Part shown: positions 56,318 through 64,000 of the stretch, piece by piece
Numbering within the stretch: position 1 is the first letter of the stretch
Layout: each line of letters begins with the position of its first letter
Source: Clostridiales bacterium
GTDB taxonomy: Bacteria > Bacillota > Clostridia > Christensenellales > Aristaeellaceae
Assembly (NCBI GenBank): GCA_022787165.1
Contig: JALFVL010000004.1
Span: 62,001 to 126,000 of the forward strand
Direction of reading: 5' to 3'
Length of the DNA: 64,000 bases
Notes under the pieces: model-generated
What the model was told of the DNA's origin: nothing
The model's input: only the letters and a program-made list of their open reading frames with translations
Database searches by the model: none
Program-made: the position numbers and the translations under genes

Positions 56318-57297
56318 CGCCTGATCCCCCATTTCCGGCCGGTGACCTTCTCAAGGACGCGCGTCAGCTTGTAAAACAGCGGAAAATGGCCGCTGACGAC
56401 AAGCTTGTAAATCCAAAGATCCTTCTGAGGGATCTTCAACGCGTCGGTTCCATCGAGCACGAGCGGGCGGATTCGCTTGTTAAAGGTGCTCATGCAGGCA
56501 CGGATACCGCGCTGCTTTTCGTCAATCCAGATACAGCTTTGCAGATAATCCCTGAAATAGAGCTCCTTGATGCCCTCCTGCCCGAGCAGGCGATTCATGC
56601 TCTCGAGCATCGGCTGATGCGCCTGGCTGTAATCCCGGACACCCGACATCGCCGACTGGCTGTGAATCCGATAGACATAGGTCGTCTCCGGAATATGCAC
56701 CACCTTATGCGCGCGCAGATAGAGCTGCATGTTCAGCAGCGCGTCCTCGCCGATATGCACAGTCTCGTCCAGCCGAAGCCCGCCGTCAAACAGCGTCCTG
56801 TCGTAGAGCTTGTTCCAGAGGTTGTTGTAAATACGGTGCATGTGGATGATCTCTTTGACGATCTCAGAGGGCTGCTGCACAACCGGCTCAATCTCCACCG
56901 GCACGCGCTGGTTCTTTTCCACATCAAAGAGCACATGGTTGGCGGAGGTAATCTGCGCGCCCGTGCGCATCGCCGTCTGATACAGCAGCGCAAGGCCATC
57001 CTCCTCCAGCGCGTCGTCCGCGTCGACAAAGGCGATATAGCGCCCCGTTGCCAGCGAGATACCGCGATTTCTGGCCGAAGAGACGCCGCCATTCGGCACG
57101 TGCAGCACCTGCGCCCGCGGCTCCGTGCGCGCATAGGCGTCGAGAATCGCCCCTGTCGCGTCCGTTGAGCCGTCGTCAATAAAGATCATCTCGATCTGCG
57201 GTGTCCGCTGCGCCTTCAGGCTCTCCAGGCAGACCCGCAGATACCGCTCCGCATTGAAGCACGGCACGATCACACTGATATCGACAACTGAATTCAT
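56314..57297 (-). CDS. Family 2 glycosyltransferase
   Basis: A 327-residue GT-A enzyme: VIVPCFNAERYL, FIDDGSTDATG, GGVSSARNRGI and FVDADDALE are the sugar-nucleotide and DxD motifs. The C-terminal half (WNKLYDRTLFDGG, IGEDALLN) is typical of EpsJ/CpsI-like enzymes. It probably adds one sugar to a lipid-linked glycan. ATG 57297 follows GGGGAGG. Confidence 0.93.
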   Translation of the reverse strand: MNSVVDISVIVPCFNAERYLRVCLESLKAQRTPQIEMIFIDDGSTDATGAILDAYARTEPRAQVLHVPNGGVSSARNRGISLATGRYIAFVDADDALEEDGLALLYQTAMRTGAQITSANHVLFDVEKNQRVPVEIEPVVQQPSEIVKEIIHMHRIYNNLWNKLYDRTLFDGGLRLDETVHIGEDALLNMQLYLRAHKVVHIPETTYVYRIHSQSAMSGVRDYSQAHQPMLESMNRLLGQEGIKELYFRDYLQSCIWIDEKQRGIRACMSTFNKRIRPLVLDGTDALKIPQKDLWIYKLVVSGHFPLFYKLTRVLEKVTGRKWGIRR

Positions 57298-57318
57298 CGT
57301 CATCCTCCCCAAAGCGCC

Positions 57319-58251
57319 TCACGGCAGAAAGAAACTCAACGGCGGAAGCAGGCGCAACGCGACATAGTACAGCCGCTGCTTTCCGCAGAGGGCGCAAAGG
57401 GAGACGCCCTTCGTGATCCGCCGGACGACCGCCCGGTCAAAGCCCAAAGCCGCGCGAAGACGCCCCCTGTCCGCGCGAAGCACACGCAGATAGGCGTCAA
57501 TATGCGCACGGAAGAGCGCTGTCTGCAAATGCTCCCGGTCGATGAAACGCCCAATGCCCTCGAGCATCGGCAGGCTGCGCGCATATCGGTCGCTGCGCGC
57601 CCGCATCATCGCAGAATCGCCGCCCAGCTCATAGACATAAACGACCTCCGGGCTCATCCGCCAGCTGCGCGCGCAGGCGAACGCATCCAGGTTGAAAAGC
57701 ACATCCTCGCCTACCTTGACCCCCAGTGGCGCCTCAACCCGGTTTTCCTTCAGCATATCCGCCCTGTACAATCGCGCGCACATGCTGTTGAGCGCACTGT
57801 CCCCCCGCAGGAGGCTCTCATAGATGGCGATGCGGTCGCCCTGCTTGCAGATGCTGAGCTCCTCGCGCCCGCCGTCCTCCCCGTGGCGCATGAGATACGC
57901 CGCGCAGGCGATATCCGTCTGTTCGTCAGTCAGCGCAAGCAGCGACTTGAGCGCACCGGGCAGCAGATGGTCGTCCGCATCGACAAACCCGATGAAGCGC
58001 CCCCGGGCGCAGGCCATGCCCGCGTTGCGCGCGGCGGATACGCCGCCGTTCTCCTGATGGAGGACGCGCATGCGCGGCTCGTCCTTCGCCAGCGCGTCGA
58101 GCCGGGCGCCGGTATCATCCGTCGACCCGTCGTCTACCGCGATCAGCTCCCAGTCCGTGAAGGTCTGCGCAAGAATGCTGCGCACGGTGCGCTCCAGCGT
58201 CTCCCCGTTCTGATAGCAGGGCATCACCAGACTGATTTCAGGCGAATCCAT
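57319..58251 (-). CDS. Family 2 glycosyltransferase
   Basis: A 310-residue enzyme: VMPCYQNGETLERT, AVDDGSTDDTG, HQENGGVSAARNAG and FVDADDHLL. It is a close relative of its neighbours. ATG 58251 follows AAAGGAG and overlaps the next gene's end by 14 bp. Acceptor unknown. Confidence 0.92.
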   Translation of the reverse strand: MDSPEISLVMPCYQNGETLERTVRSILAQTFTDWELIAVDDGSTDDTGARLDALAKDEPRMRVLHQENGGVSAARNAGMACARGRFIGFVDADDHLLPGALKSLLALTDEQTDIACAAYLMRHGEDGGREELSICKQGDRIAIYESLLRGDSALNSMCARLYRADMLKENRVEAPLGVKVGEDVLFNLDAFACARSWRMSPEVVYVYELGGDSAMMRARSDRYARSLPMLEGIGRFIDREHLQTALFRAHIDAYLRVLRADRGRLRAALGFDRAVVRRITKGVSLCALCGKQRLYYVALRLLPPLSFFLP

Positions 58252-59266
58252 GTCTGCTCTCCTTTCGCACACGCAGCCAAAAGGCCGCCTCGCCGAGCTT
58301 CCGCTTCGCAAGCTGCGCCGGGAAAAGGATCGGATAGACAACAGGATACAGGCCGCTGCGACACAGCGCAAGGAGCATGCGCGCATCCAAAGGCATCCCT
58401 GCCGGATCGATCTCCGGCATCGACAAAATCGGCTGAGCCTTTTCCCGGAAGCCCATGATCACGCCCAAAACACCGCCATCCTTGTACAGCCGAAGCACCA
58501 CCGCGTCAAAAAAGGCCGCGTAAAACATTTCCAGCTTTCCCCGGCGATGCAGCATGTCCCGCATCGCCAAGAGCCAGGGCAGATGAACGTCGAGCTCGCT
58601 TCCCTCTCGGGCGTGCGTCGCCGATTCCCCGTGCATCCTGTATCGATAGGTCACTCTGGGCACATACGCGATGCCCTGCCCGCAGAGCACCGCCTCCAGA
58701 TTGAACAGCGCATCCTCCGCAATGGCAACGCCCTCCTTCAGACGCAGCCCCTCCCTTTCCAGCAGGGCGCGCCGGTGCAGCTTGTTGCACATGATGTTGA
58801 GCACGCTGTCGCCCTCAATCAACCGCAGCGCCGCCGCCCGCCTGCGCGCCTTACCGGAGCGCCGCGTCCAGACGCCCTCCGGCCAGAAAACCTTCTCATT
58901 TCCACGATCGTCAAACGTCTGATGGAGGCAGACGACCATGTCCACCCCCTCCGACGCCCCGAGCATCCGCTCCAGCGCGTCGGGCATAAGCAAATCGTCG
59001 GCGTCGACAAAGGTGACGAATTCCCCGCGCGCCTCCTCAAGCCCTCTGTTGCGCGCAGCGCAGACGCCGGCATTCTCCTGATGAAGGACGCGGACGCGCT
59101 CATCGGCCTTTGCGGTCTCGCGGGCGATAGCAAGCGATCCATCCGCCGAGCCATCGTCGATCACCAGCACCTCGAAATTCCTCATCGTCTGGGCGAGCAC
59201 CGAGGCGAGGCATTCACCCAGATATCGCTCCGCATTGTAGCAGGGAATGATCACGCTGACCTTCAT
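58238..59266 (-). CDS. Family 2 glycosyltransferase
   Basis: A 342-residue enzyme: SVIIPCYNAERYLG, VIDDGSADGSL, HQENAGVCAARNRG and FVDADDLLM, with a C-terminal helical part ending in basic residues that may touch the membrane. The ATG at 59266 overlaps the stop of the upstream GT gene by four bases. Confidence 0.93.
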   Translation of the reverse strand: MKVSVIIPCYNAERYLGECLASVLAQTMRNFEVLVIDDGSADGSLAIARETAKADERVRVLHQENAGVCAARNRGLEEARGEFVTFVDADDLLMPDALERMLGASEGVDMVVCLHQTFDDRGNEKVFWPEGVWTRRSGKARRRAAALRLIEGDSVLNIMCNKLHRRALLEREGLRLKEGVAIAEDALFNLEAVLCGQGIAYVPRVTYRYRMHGESATHAREGSELDVHLPWLLAMRDMLHRRGKLEMFYAAFFDAVVLRLYKDGGVLGVIMGFREKAQPILSMPEIDPAGMPLDARMLLALCRSGLYPVVYPILFPAQLAKRKLGEAAFWLRVRKESRHGFA

Positions 59267-60306
59267 CGTGCAGCCTCCCGCCCGTCAATCAGCGCCGCCG
59301 CACCGCGGACATCGCCCCGCAGCCATCTCGCGGCGAAGAGCCGGGCGCGCACCTGGGACCGGATGCCCTTGCCCGTCCTGAGCGTGTACATCACGAGCGG
59401 CATCACGCCCAGCAGGCGCTTGAGCATGTCCCTCAGCGTCGCGTTCTGCCCCAGCTCCTCCATGGCGGCATAGACCTCCTCCGCCTCCGGGTCCAGCCGA
59501 ATGCCCTTGGCGATCAGCTTGTCATAGCAAAGGACGGGCAGCACATTTTGGAGCTCCTGCGCCCTCCCGGCTGCGCGCGCATAGTCGCACAGGCGGATGC
59601 TCAGCGTCGTCAGCCGCCGCGCGAGCCGGGGCTTCTTCTTGCCCATCAGCGAATCCCCGCGCTGGGTGTAATAGACATAGGGCTTGCTCAGCGCGGCAAT
59701 TTTGTGCGTATGAAGCAGATACATCGCGGAAAAGAGTGTGTCCTCCGCGAAGATTTCGTCGTTGGGCGCGTAACGCAGCCCGTTTTCCTCAATGACGCTG
59801 CGCCGGTACAGCTTGCTCCAGGCCTCTTGCCCATGCCTGTAGGGCATCCAGTAGCCGTAAAAATAGTTGGCCACCCCGAGCCTGTCCAGATCGATCACCT
59901 CGTCGTCAAAGTGCAGATAGGCGTCCTGCACGCCGCGCTCGTCGACGTAGCGGTAATTCCAGAGCACCTGCTCCGCGCCGGAAGCATCCGCTGCCGCGAC
60001 GGCGTCCGCGAGCAGGCTTGAATCGATATAGTCATCCGAATCCACAAAGGCGATGAATTCGCCCCGCGCGATGTCCAGCCCGGCGTTTCTCGCCGAGGAC
60101 AGGCCACCGTTCTCCTTGTGAACCTGGCGGATGCGCGAATCCCTGCGCGCATATTCCTCCATGATCCGCGGACAGCCGTCCTTCGTGCCGTCGTCGACGA
60201 GGATCAGCTCAAAGTCCTCAAAGGTCTGCGCCAGAATGCTGTCGAGACAGCGCGGCAAATACGCCTCCACCTGGTAAACCGGCACGATCACGCTGACCCG
60301 GCACAT
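59263..60306 (-). CDS. Family 2 glycosyltransferase, first gene of the polysaccharide operon
   Basis: A 347-residue enzyme: VIVPVYQVEAYLPRC, LVDDGTKDGCP, ENGGLSSARNAGLD and FVDSDDYID, then WSKLYRRSVIE and FAEDTLFSAM. ATG 60306 lies 8 bp after GGGGAGG; an upstream ATG at 60339 has no such site. It opens the operon behind an extended -10 promoter. Confidence 0.93.
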   Translation of the reverse strand: MCRVSVIVPVYQVEAYLPRCLDSILAQTFEDFELILVDDGTKDGCPRIMEEYARRDSRIRQVHKENGGLSSARNAGLDIARGEFIAFVDSDDYIDSSLLADAVAAADASGAEQVLWNYRYVDERGVQDAYLHFDDEVIDLDRLGVANYFYGYWMPYRHGQEAWSKLYRRSVIEENGLRYAPNDEIFAEDTLFSAMYLLHTHKIAALSKPYVYYTQRGDSLMGKKKPRLARRLTTLSIRLCDYARAAGRAQELQNVLPVLCYDKLIAKGIRLDPEAEEVYAAMEELGQNATLRDMLKRLLGVMPLVMYTLRTGKGIRSQVRARLFAARWLRGDVRGAAALIDGREAAR

Positions 60307-60356
60307 CGCTTTTTCCTCCCCGCTTGCATATTCAGACACTGATCTGCATACAATTC

Positions 60357-60365
60357 ATTATACCA
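60357..60365 (-). promoter_or_regulatory. Extended -10 promoter of the polysaccharide operon
   Basis: TGGTATAAT on the minus strand 51 bp before the first glycosyltransferase; no good -35 is visible. Confidence 0.55.
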
Positions 60366-60412
60366 TAGATAGTTCCGCTTCACCACTCCCCTTTTGGGAA
60401 AAGAGGAAAGTG

Positions 60413-60452
60413 GCCAAAAAGAAGAAATTCCCCGTCAGCAAAACGGGGGATT
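60413..60452 (-). terminator. Terminator of the S41 protease gene
   Basis: ATCCCCCGT / ACGGGGAAT stem followed by TTCTTCTTTTT on the minus strand. Confidence 0.9.
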
Positions 60453-60467
60453 CCTTTCTTCCGCTGC

Positions 60468-61718
60468 TTAAGCAGCGTCCTCCACCTGCGCCTCCTCCGT
60501 CTGCGGGCTCAGAAGCTCGATCGCCTTTTGGAGCTGCGCATCCTTGTCATGTGGGAGATTGTTGATACCGTAGCGCGTAACGGCATCCTCATCAAGCGAA
60601 ACCTCAACATCCGGCTCGATGCCGATTTCATGGATGCATTCACCGCTGGGCGTGTAATAGCGGGCCGTGGTCACCTTCATGCCGCTGCCGTCCGGGAAAT
60701 TGATGACGCTCTGCACGACACCCTTGCCGAATGTCTTTTCCCCGACCAACGTCCCCGCACCGGTATCGCGAATCGCGCCGGCGAGAATCTCCGACGCGCT
60801 GGCCGAATACCCGTTGACCAGCACGACCATCGGCACATCGTAATACTCGCCGTCGATCGTGTATTCCGTCGTCTGCCCCGCCTTGTCGCGCATGGAGACG
60901 ACAACGCCCTCCGGCAGGATCAGATCTGCCATCTGAACGCAGGCATCCACCAGCCCGCCGCCGTTGTTGCGCAGATCGATGATCATGCCGCTGACGCCAG
61001 CCTCTTCAAAGGCCGCAATCGCCTGGGCAAAGCCCTCATAGGCATCCCCCAGGAAATCAAACACCATCACATAGCCGATATTCCCTTCGAGGATTTCATA
61101 CTCGACATAGTTGATGTTGACGATCTTGCGCGTGATGTCAAAGTCGATCGTCTCCAGCCCGCGCAGGACGGTGACCTTCACCTTCTCGCCCGGTGTGCCG
61201 CGCATGACACTGACCGCCTCGTCCATCTCATAGGCCGAATAGTAGACATCATTGACGTAAACGATCTTGTCGCCGGAACGAATGCCGGCCTCATCCGCCG
61301 GGCTGTTTTTGAACACGCGCGTGACGGTGATGGTCGTGTCCTCCGGATCGGCAAGCAGCTGGCAGCCAATGCCCGCATATTCGCCCTCTGTCTCTTCGTT
61401 GAACTTGTCCATCTCTTCCTTCGTGTAATAGGTGCTGTACACATCGCCAATGCCCTGCATCAGCCCAAGCGCCGCACCCTCAAGCATGGCGTCCGTATCG
61501 GCATCCTCGTAGTAGTAGGCCTCCACGAGCTGCATCAGCGTGTCAAGCTTGCTGTATTGCAGCAGCCGGTCATACTCCTCGCGGCTGATGGTCACGGTGT
61601 CGCTCTCCTGGTTTTTGAACATCGGCAGCATGGAAGCCGCTCCGGCCTGCGCGGTCAGGACCAACATCAGCAGTCCCGCAAGCACAACGGCGACATAATT
61701 GCGTTTCACTGTCTTCAC
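60468..61718 (-). CDS. S41 family C-terminal processing peptidase
   Basis: A 416-residue exported or membrane-anchored protease: N-terminal hydrophobic segment (about residues 9-29), PDZ domain (about 115-200, GIGCQLLADPEDTTITV), and the catalytic domain with VLVNGYSASASEILAGA (Ser nucleophile) and GEKTFGKGVVQ (Lys base). The acidic tail is typical of some clostridial CtpA. GTG 61718 is likely (another GTG at 61709); the longer ATG frame runs through the terminator of the upstream gene and is rejected. Confidence 0.93.
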   Translation of the reverse strand: MKTVKRNYVAVVLAGLLMLVLTAQAGAASMLPMFKNQESDTVTISREEYDRLLQYSKLDTLMQLVEAYYYEDADTDAMLEGAALGLMQGIGDVYSTYYTKEEMDKFNEETEGEYAGIGCQLLADPEDTTITVTRVFKNSPADEAGIRSGDKIVYVNDVYYSAYEMDEAVSVMRGTPGEKVKVTVLRGLETIDFDITRKIVNINYVEYEILEGNIGYVMVFDFLGDAYEGFAQAIAAFEEAGVSGMIIDLRNNGGGLVDACVQMADLILPEGVVVSMRDKAGQTTEYTIDGEYYDVPMVVLVNGYSASASEILAGAIRDTGAGTLVGEKTFGKGVVQSVINFPDGSGMKVTTARYYTPSGECIHEIGIEPDVEVSLDEDAVTRYGINNLPHDKDAQLQKAIELLSPQTEEAQVEDAA

Positions 61719-61734
61719 ATTTCCTTTCCATCTG

Positions 61735-61762
61735 AAAACAGCCGACCCTTCTGGGGTCGGCT
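61735..61762 (-). terminator. Terminator of the CdaR-like regulator gene
   Basis: AGCCGACCC / GGGTCGGCT 9-bp stem followed by TTTTC on the minus strand. Confidence 0.88.
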
Positions 61763-61799
61763 GGACATGCTCTGCGGAAGCCATCAGGGATGGATGCGA

Positions 61800-62870
61800 T
61801 CAATACACGGGACGCGGCTTGTCCTTGCCGCTCTTGCCCAGCAGCATCATCATCTTGAAGGTCACTGCGTCATCAAACTTGCGCAGATCAAGACCGGTCT
61901 GGCGTTGCACCTTGTCCAAGCGGTAAACAAGCGTGTTGCGATGGATGTAGAGCTGACGCGCGGTATCCGAAAGATTCAGGTCCTTGGCGAAGAACATCTC
62001 AATCGTATGCAGCATCTCGTCGTTAAACAGGCGCGCCGTCTTGCGGTTGAAAAGAATGCCGTGATAGCGCGTGCCCATTTCGCGCGGAATATCCATCAGG
62101 AAACGCTCAAGCACGAGGCTGCGGTAGACGTAGATATGCTGCTCGGTCAGGAAGATGCGGCCAACCTCGACTGCCCTGCGGGACTCGCGATAGCTCTCGC
62201 CGATCTCCGGGAAGGTCTTCTTCGGCTCACCGATGCCGACAACGCAGCTCTTGCCCGCTTCATCAAGCAGGGTCTGCTCGATCGCCTCCGCCAGCTGATA
62301 GAGCTCGTCAAAGCTCTCGACATTCTCCATGCTCTTGAGGAAAACGACCGTATGGCGATCCATTTCCACGAGCAGGTCGTTGCTCGCGCGCGGCACGAGC
62401 TCCTCGAGCATATTGAAGGCAGTCTCCGTCTCCGTCTGAAGGATCTGGAAAGTCATGACGCAGCGCTCGCGGTTGATCTCGATCTGATGCTCATGAGCCA
62501 GCGCTTCAAGCTCGGAGCCGGCCAACTCCTCGCGCAGCACGCGGCGATACACATCGTAGCGGCTCTGGATCGGCGCCTCGCCACGCCCCATCGACTGAAC
62601 CATCGCGCCGGCAAGCACAATGCAGTCATGGGTCGCTGCGCCCTGCGCGTCCGCGCAGAGGATGAGCTCCGGCGTGATGCCGATCATCAGGAACGTCTTT
62701 CCCTCGAAGGCAACGGGCATCCCCGGCTCCATGAACTCCGGCAGGTTAATCTTGCCGCGGTTTTCCTCCGGCAGCAACACGGACCCTTCCGTGTCCAACA
62801 GCCACAGCGGCTGCATCAGCCGAGCCAGTACCTGCTGAATCTGGTTTAAAAAGCGCTTTTCAGGTATCAT
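61800..62870 (-). CDS. CdaR/PucR-type helix-turn-helix regulator
   Basis: A 356-residue protein. The N-terminal ~130 residues look like a ligand-sensing region (CdaR-like LLDTEGSVLLPEE), the centre resembles the GGDEF-like CdaR domain (VVGIGEPKKTFPEIGESYRESRRA), and the C-terminus is the PucR HTH_30 with LNLSDTARQLYIHRNTLVYRLDKVQ. Such regulators often control sugar-acid or purine use; the target genes are not clear here, though a sugar-ABC ATPase gene lies upstream. ATG 62870 fits AGGGG. Confidence 0.9.
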   Translation of the reverse strand: MIPEKRFLNQIQQVLARLMQPLWLLDTEGSVLLPEENRGKINLPEFMEPGMPVAFEGKTFLMIGITPELILCADAQGAATHDCIVLAGAMVQSMGRGEAPIQSRYDVYRRVLREELAGSELEALAHEHQIEINRERCVMTFQILQTETETAFNMLEELVPRASNDLLVEMDRHTVVFLKSMENVESFDELYQLAEAIEQTLLDEAGKSCVVGIGEPKKTFPEIGESYRESRRAVEVGRIFLTEQHIYVYRSLVLERFLMDIPREMGTRYHGILFNRKTARLFNDEMLHTIEMFFAKDLNLSDTARQLYIHRNTLVYRLDKVQRQTGLDLRKFDDAVTFKMMMLLGKSGKDKPRPVY

Positions 62871-63030
62871 TTCCATTCCCCTTTCGAGAACGTCTATCCG
62901 CTATTCAGAATACAGATTCATTATACCTTATCAATGTCCAAAAATCCATACGTCTGAAAAATTATCTCCGCAAATTTGGTAAAGAATGCCGTGATTTTGT
63001 TCATTTCTAACAAAAAAATTCCAAAACGGG

Positions 63031-63056
63031 AAAAGCCCGCATCCTCCGATGCGGGC
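63031..63056 (-). terminator. Terminator of the sugar-transport ATPase gene
   Basis: 9-bp stem GCCCGCATC / GATGCGGGC followed by TTTTCC on the minus strand. Confidence 0.92.
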
Positions 63057-63078
63057 CTGATGATGCTCTAAGGGGCAA

Positions 63079-64000
63079 TCAGCGGTTGAGAATGCTCAGC
63101 TCGCTGTCCTTGTCGAAGAAGTGCAGACGGTTGGTCTCGAAGGCGACCTTGATAGTATCGCCGTTGCGGGACTTGCTGCGCGGATCGACGCGGGCGACGA
63201 CGTTGCTGTCCTTGCCGGTGGTCTTGAGGTAGAGATAGGTCTCAGAGCCCATGAGCTCAACGACCTCAACCTTCGCCTCGACGAGGTTGCCATCGGCCTC
63301 GGCCAGGAAGCGCTCCTCATCGTGGATGTTTTCAGGACGGATGCCCATGACAACTTCCTTGCCGATGTAGGACTCATCAACCAACTTGCGAATCTTGGTA
63401 TCCGGCACCTTGATGGCGTTGTCGCCAAACTCGGCCCAAACGCCATCGGCCTTCTTGACCAGCTTCGCGTTGAAGAAGTTCATCTGCGGGCTGCCGATGA
63501 AGGAGCCGACGAAGAGGTTGGCCGGGTAGTCGTACAGGTTCTGCGGGGTATCAACCTGCTGGATGAAGCCATCCTTCATGACGACGATGCGGGACGCCAT
63601 GGTCATGGCCTCGGTCTGGTCATGCGTGACGTAGATGAAGGTCGTCTGCAGGCGCTGATGGAGCTTGGTGATCTCGGTACGCATCTGGACGCGCAGCTTC
63701 GCGTCGAGGTTGGAGAGCGGCTCGTCAAAGAGGAAGACCTTCGGGTCGCGGACAATCGCACGGCCGAGGGCAACGCGCTGACGCTGGCCGCCGGAGAGAG
63801 CCTTCGGCTTGCGGTTGAGCAGCTGCTCGATGCCGAGGATCTTGGCCGCCTCGCGAACCAGCTTGTCGATCTCATCCTTGGGTTTCTTGCGCAGCTTCAG
63901 GCCGAACGCCATGTTGTCATAGACGGTCATGTGCGGATAGAGCGCGTAGTTCTGGAAAACCATCGCGATATCGCGATCCTTCGGCGCCACATCGTTCACC
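63079..64000 (-). CDS. ABC sugar-transport ATP-binding protein, MsmX/UgpC type (C-terminal part)
   Basis: About 307 codons remain; the N-terminus with Walker A lies beyond the right edge. Visible are the Q-loop ([16 protein letters not shown]), signature [16 protein letters not shown], Walker [17 protein letters not shown], the switch His in [11 protein letters not shown], and the C-terminal OB-type regulatory domain ([19 protein letters not shown]). These multi-sugar ATPases energise several carbohydrate permeases from one locus. Confidence 0.96.
   Translation of the reverse strand, partial: VNDVAPKDRDIAMVFQNYALYPHMTVYDNMAFGLKLRKKPKDEIDKLVREAAKILGIEQLLNRKPKALSGGQRQRVALGRAIVRDPKVFLFDEPLSNLDAKLRVQMRTEITKLHQRLQTTFIYVTHDQTEAMTMASRIVVMKDGFIQQVDTPQNLYDYPANLFVGSFIGSPQMNFFNAKLVKKADGVWAEFGDNAIKVPDTKIRKLVDESYIGKEVVMGIRPENIHDEERFLAEADGNLVEAKVEVVELMGSETYLYLKTTGKDSNVVARVDPRSKSRNGDTIKVAFETNRLHFFDKDSELSILNR

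Noticed and set aside
60528-62849. A 773-residue plus-strand frame opposite the S41 protease and regulator
   Set aside because: It crosses two terminators and is antisense to two well-supported genes.

Overview
The window looks like a chromosome segment from a GC-rich, endospore-forming member of the class Clostridia. The sporulation genes (a complete spoIIIA operon and gerW), the F-type ATP synthase, the [FeFe]-hydrogenase, strong Shine-Dalgarno sites and consensus sigma-A promoters support this. The high GC and gene style would fit the Christensenellales/Oscillospirales area, but that placement is a guess. About 60 genes are supported, mostly on the minus strand. I saw no phage, insertion sequence, CRISPR array, tRNA or rRNA. 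Many long open frames in this GC-rich DNA are antisense shadows and are left out.

Layout. 1-7.7 kb (minus): spoIIIAA-AH, then asp23/amaP/DUF2273 envelope-stress genes, nusB, a Kae1/TsaD-like gene and the first codons of folD. 7.7-10.8 kb (minus): thiI with a cysteine desulfurase, and a small membrane protein. 11-14 kb (plus): a membrane-anchored zinc-ribbon/beta-domain protein and a PfkB sugar kinase. 14.2-16.9 kb (minus): a zinc/cadmium resistance operon (HMA chaperone, P-type ATPase, CadC-like repressor) behind a perfect-consensus promoter overlapped by palindromic operators. 17-19.5 kb: a PHP phosphoesterase, a Ca2+/cation antiporter and ribosomal protein S20. 19.5-23.2 kb (minus): a two-gene [FeFe]-hydrogenase/GltD-like oxidoreductase operon. 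23.4-30.4 kb (minus): the nine-gene ATP synthase operon atpI-B-E-F-H-A-G-D-C, whose c subunit has a two-carboxylate (Na+-type) site.

30.5-38.3 kb: aspartate kinase with a ~130-nt leader, gerW with DUF2953, exonuclease III, a YfcE-like phosphodiesterase, a DegV protein, class II fructose-bisphosphate aldolase and an RlmL-like rRNA methyltransferase. 38.4-44.6 kb (minus): an HPr-like protein with Gln15 (Crh-like), an unknown membrane protein, a MazG-like hydrolase, a multi-SH3 exported protein, a diacylglycerol-kinase-like enzyme, trmB and a GNAT acetyltransferase. 44.7-53.9 kb: an SRAP/HMCES protein, an M20 peptidase, a serine hydrolase, lysA, and a minus-strand run comEC - ParB-like - degV - tadA. 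53.9-60.3 kb (minus): a translationally coupled surface-polysaccharide operon with four GT2 glycosyltransferases, a pyruvyl-transferase-like protein and an F420-dehydrogenase-beta-like iron-sulfur protein. 60.4-64 kb (minus): an S41 protease, a CdaR/PucR-type regulator and the C-terminal part of an MsmX/UgpC-type sugar-transport ATPase cut by the window edge.

I found no clear-cut new defence or mobile system. The most interesting items are the reduced hydrogenase/GltD pair, the two-carboxylate c-ring, the Crh-like HPr with a 5'-terminal hairpin, the cut-down SpoIIIAF/AG, the zinc-ribbon membrane sensor-like protein, the ParB-like gene coupled to comEC, and the metal-operon operator architecture.
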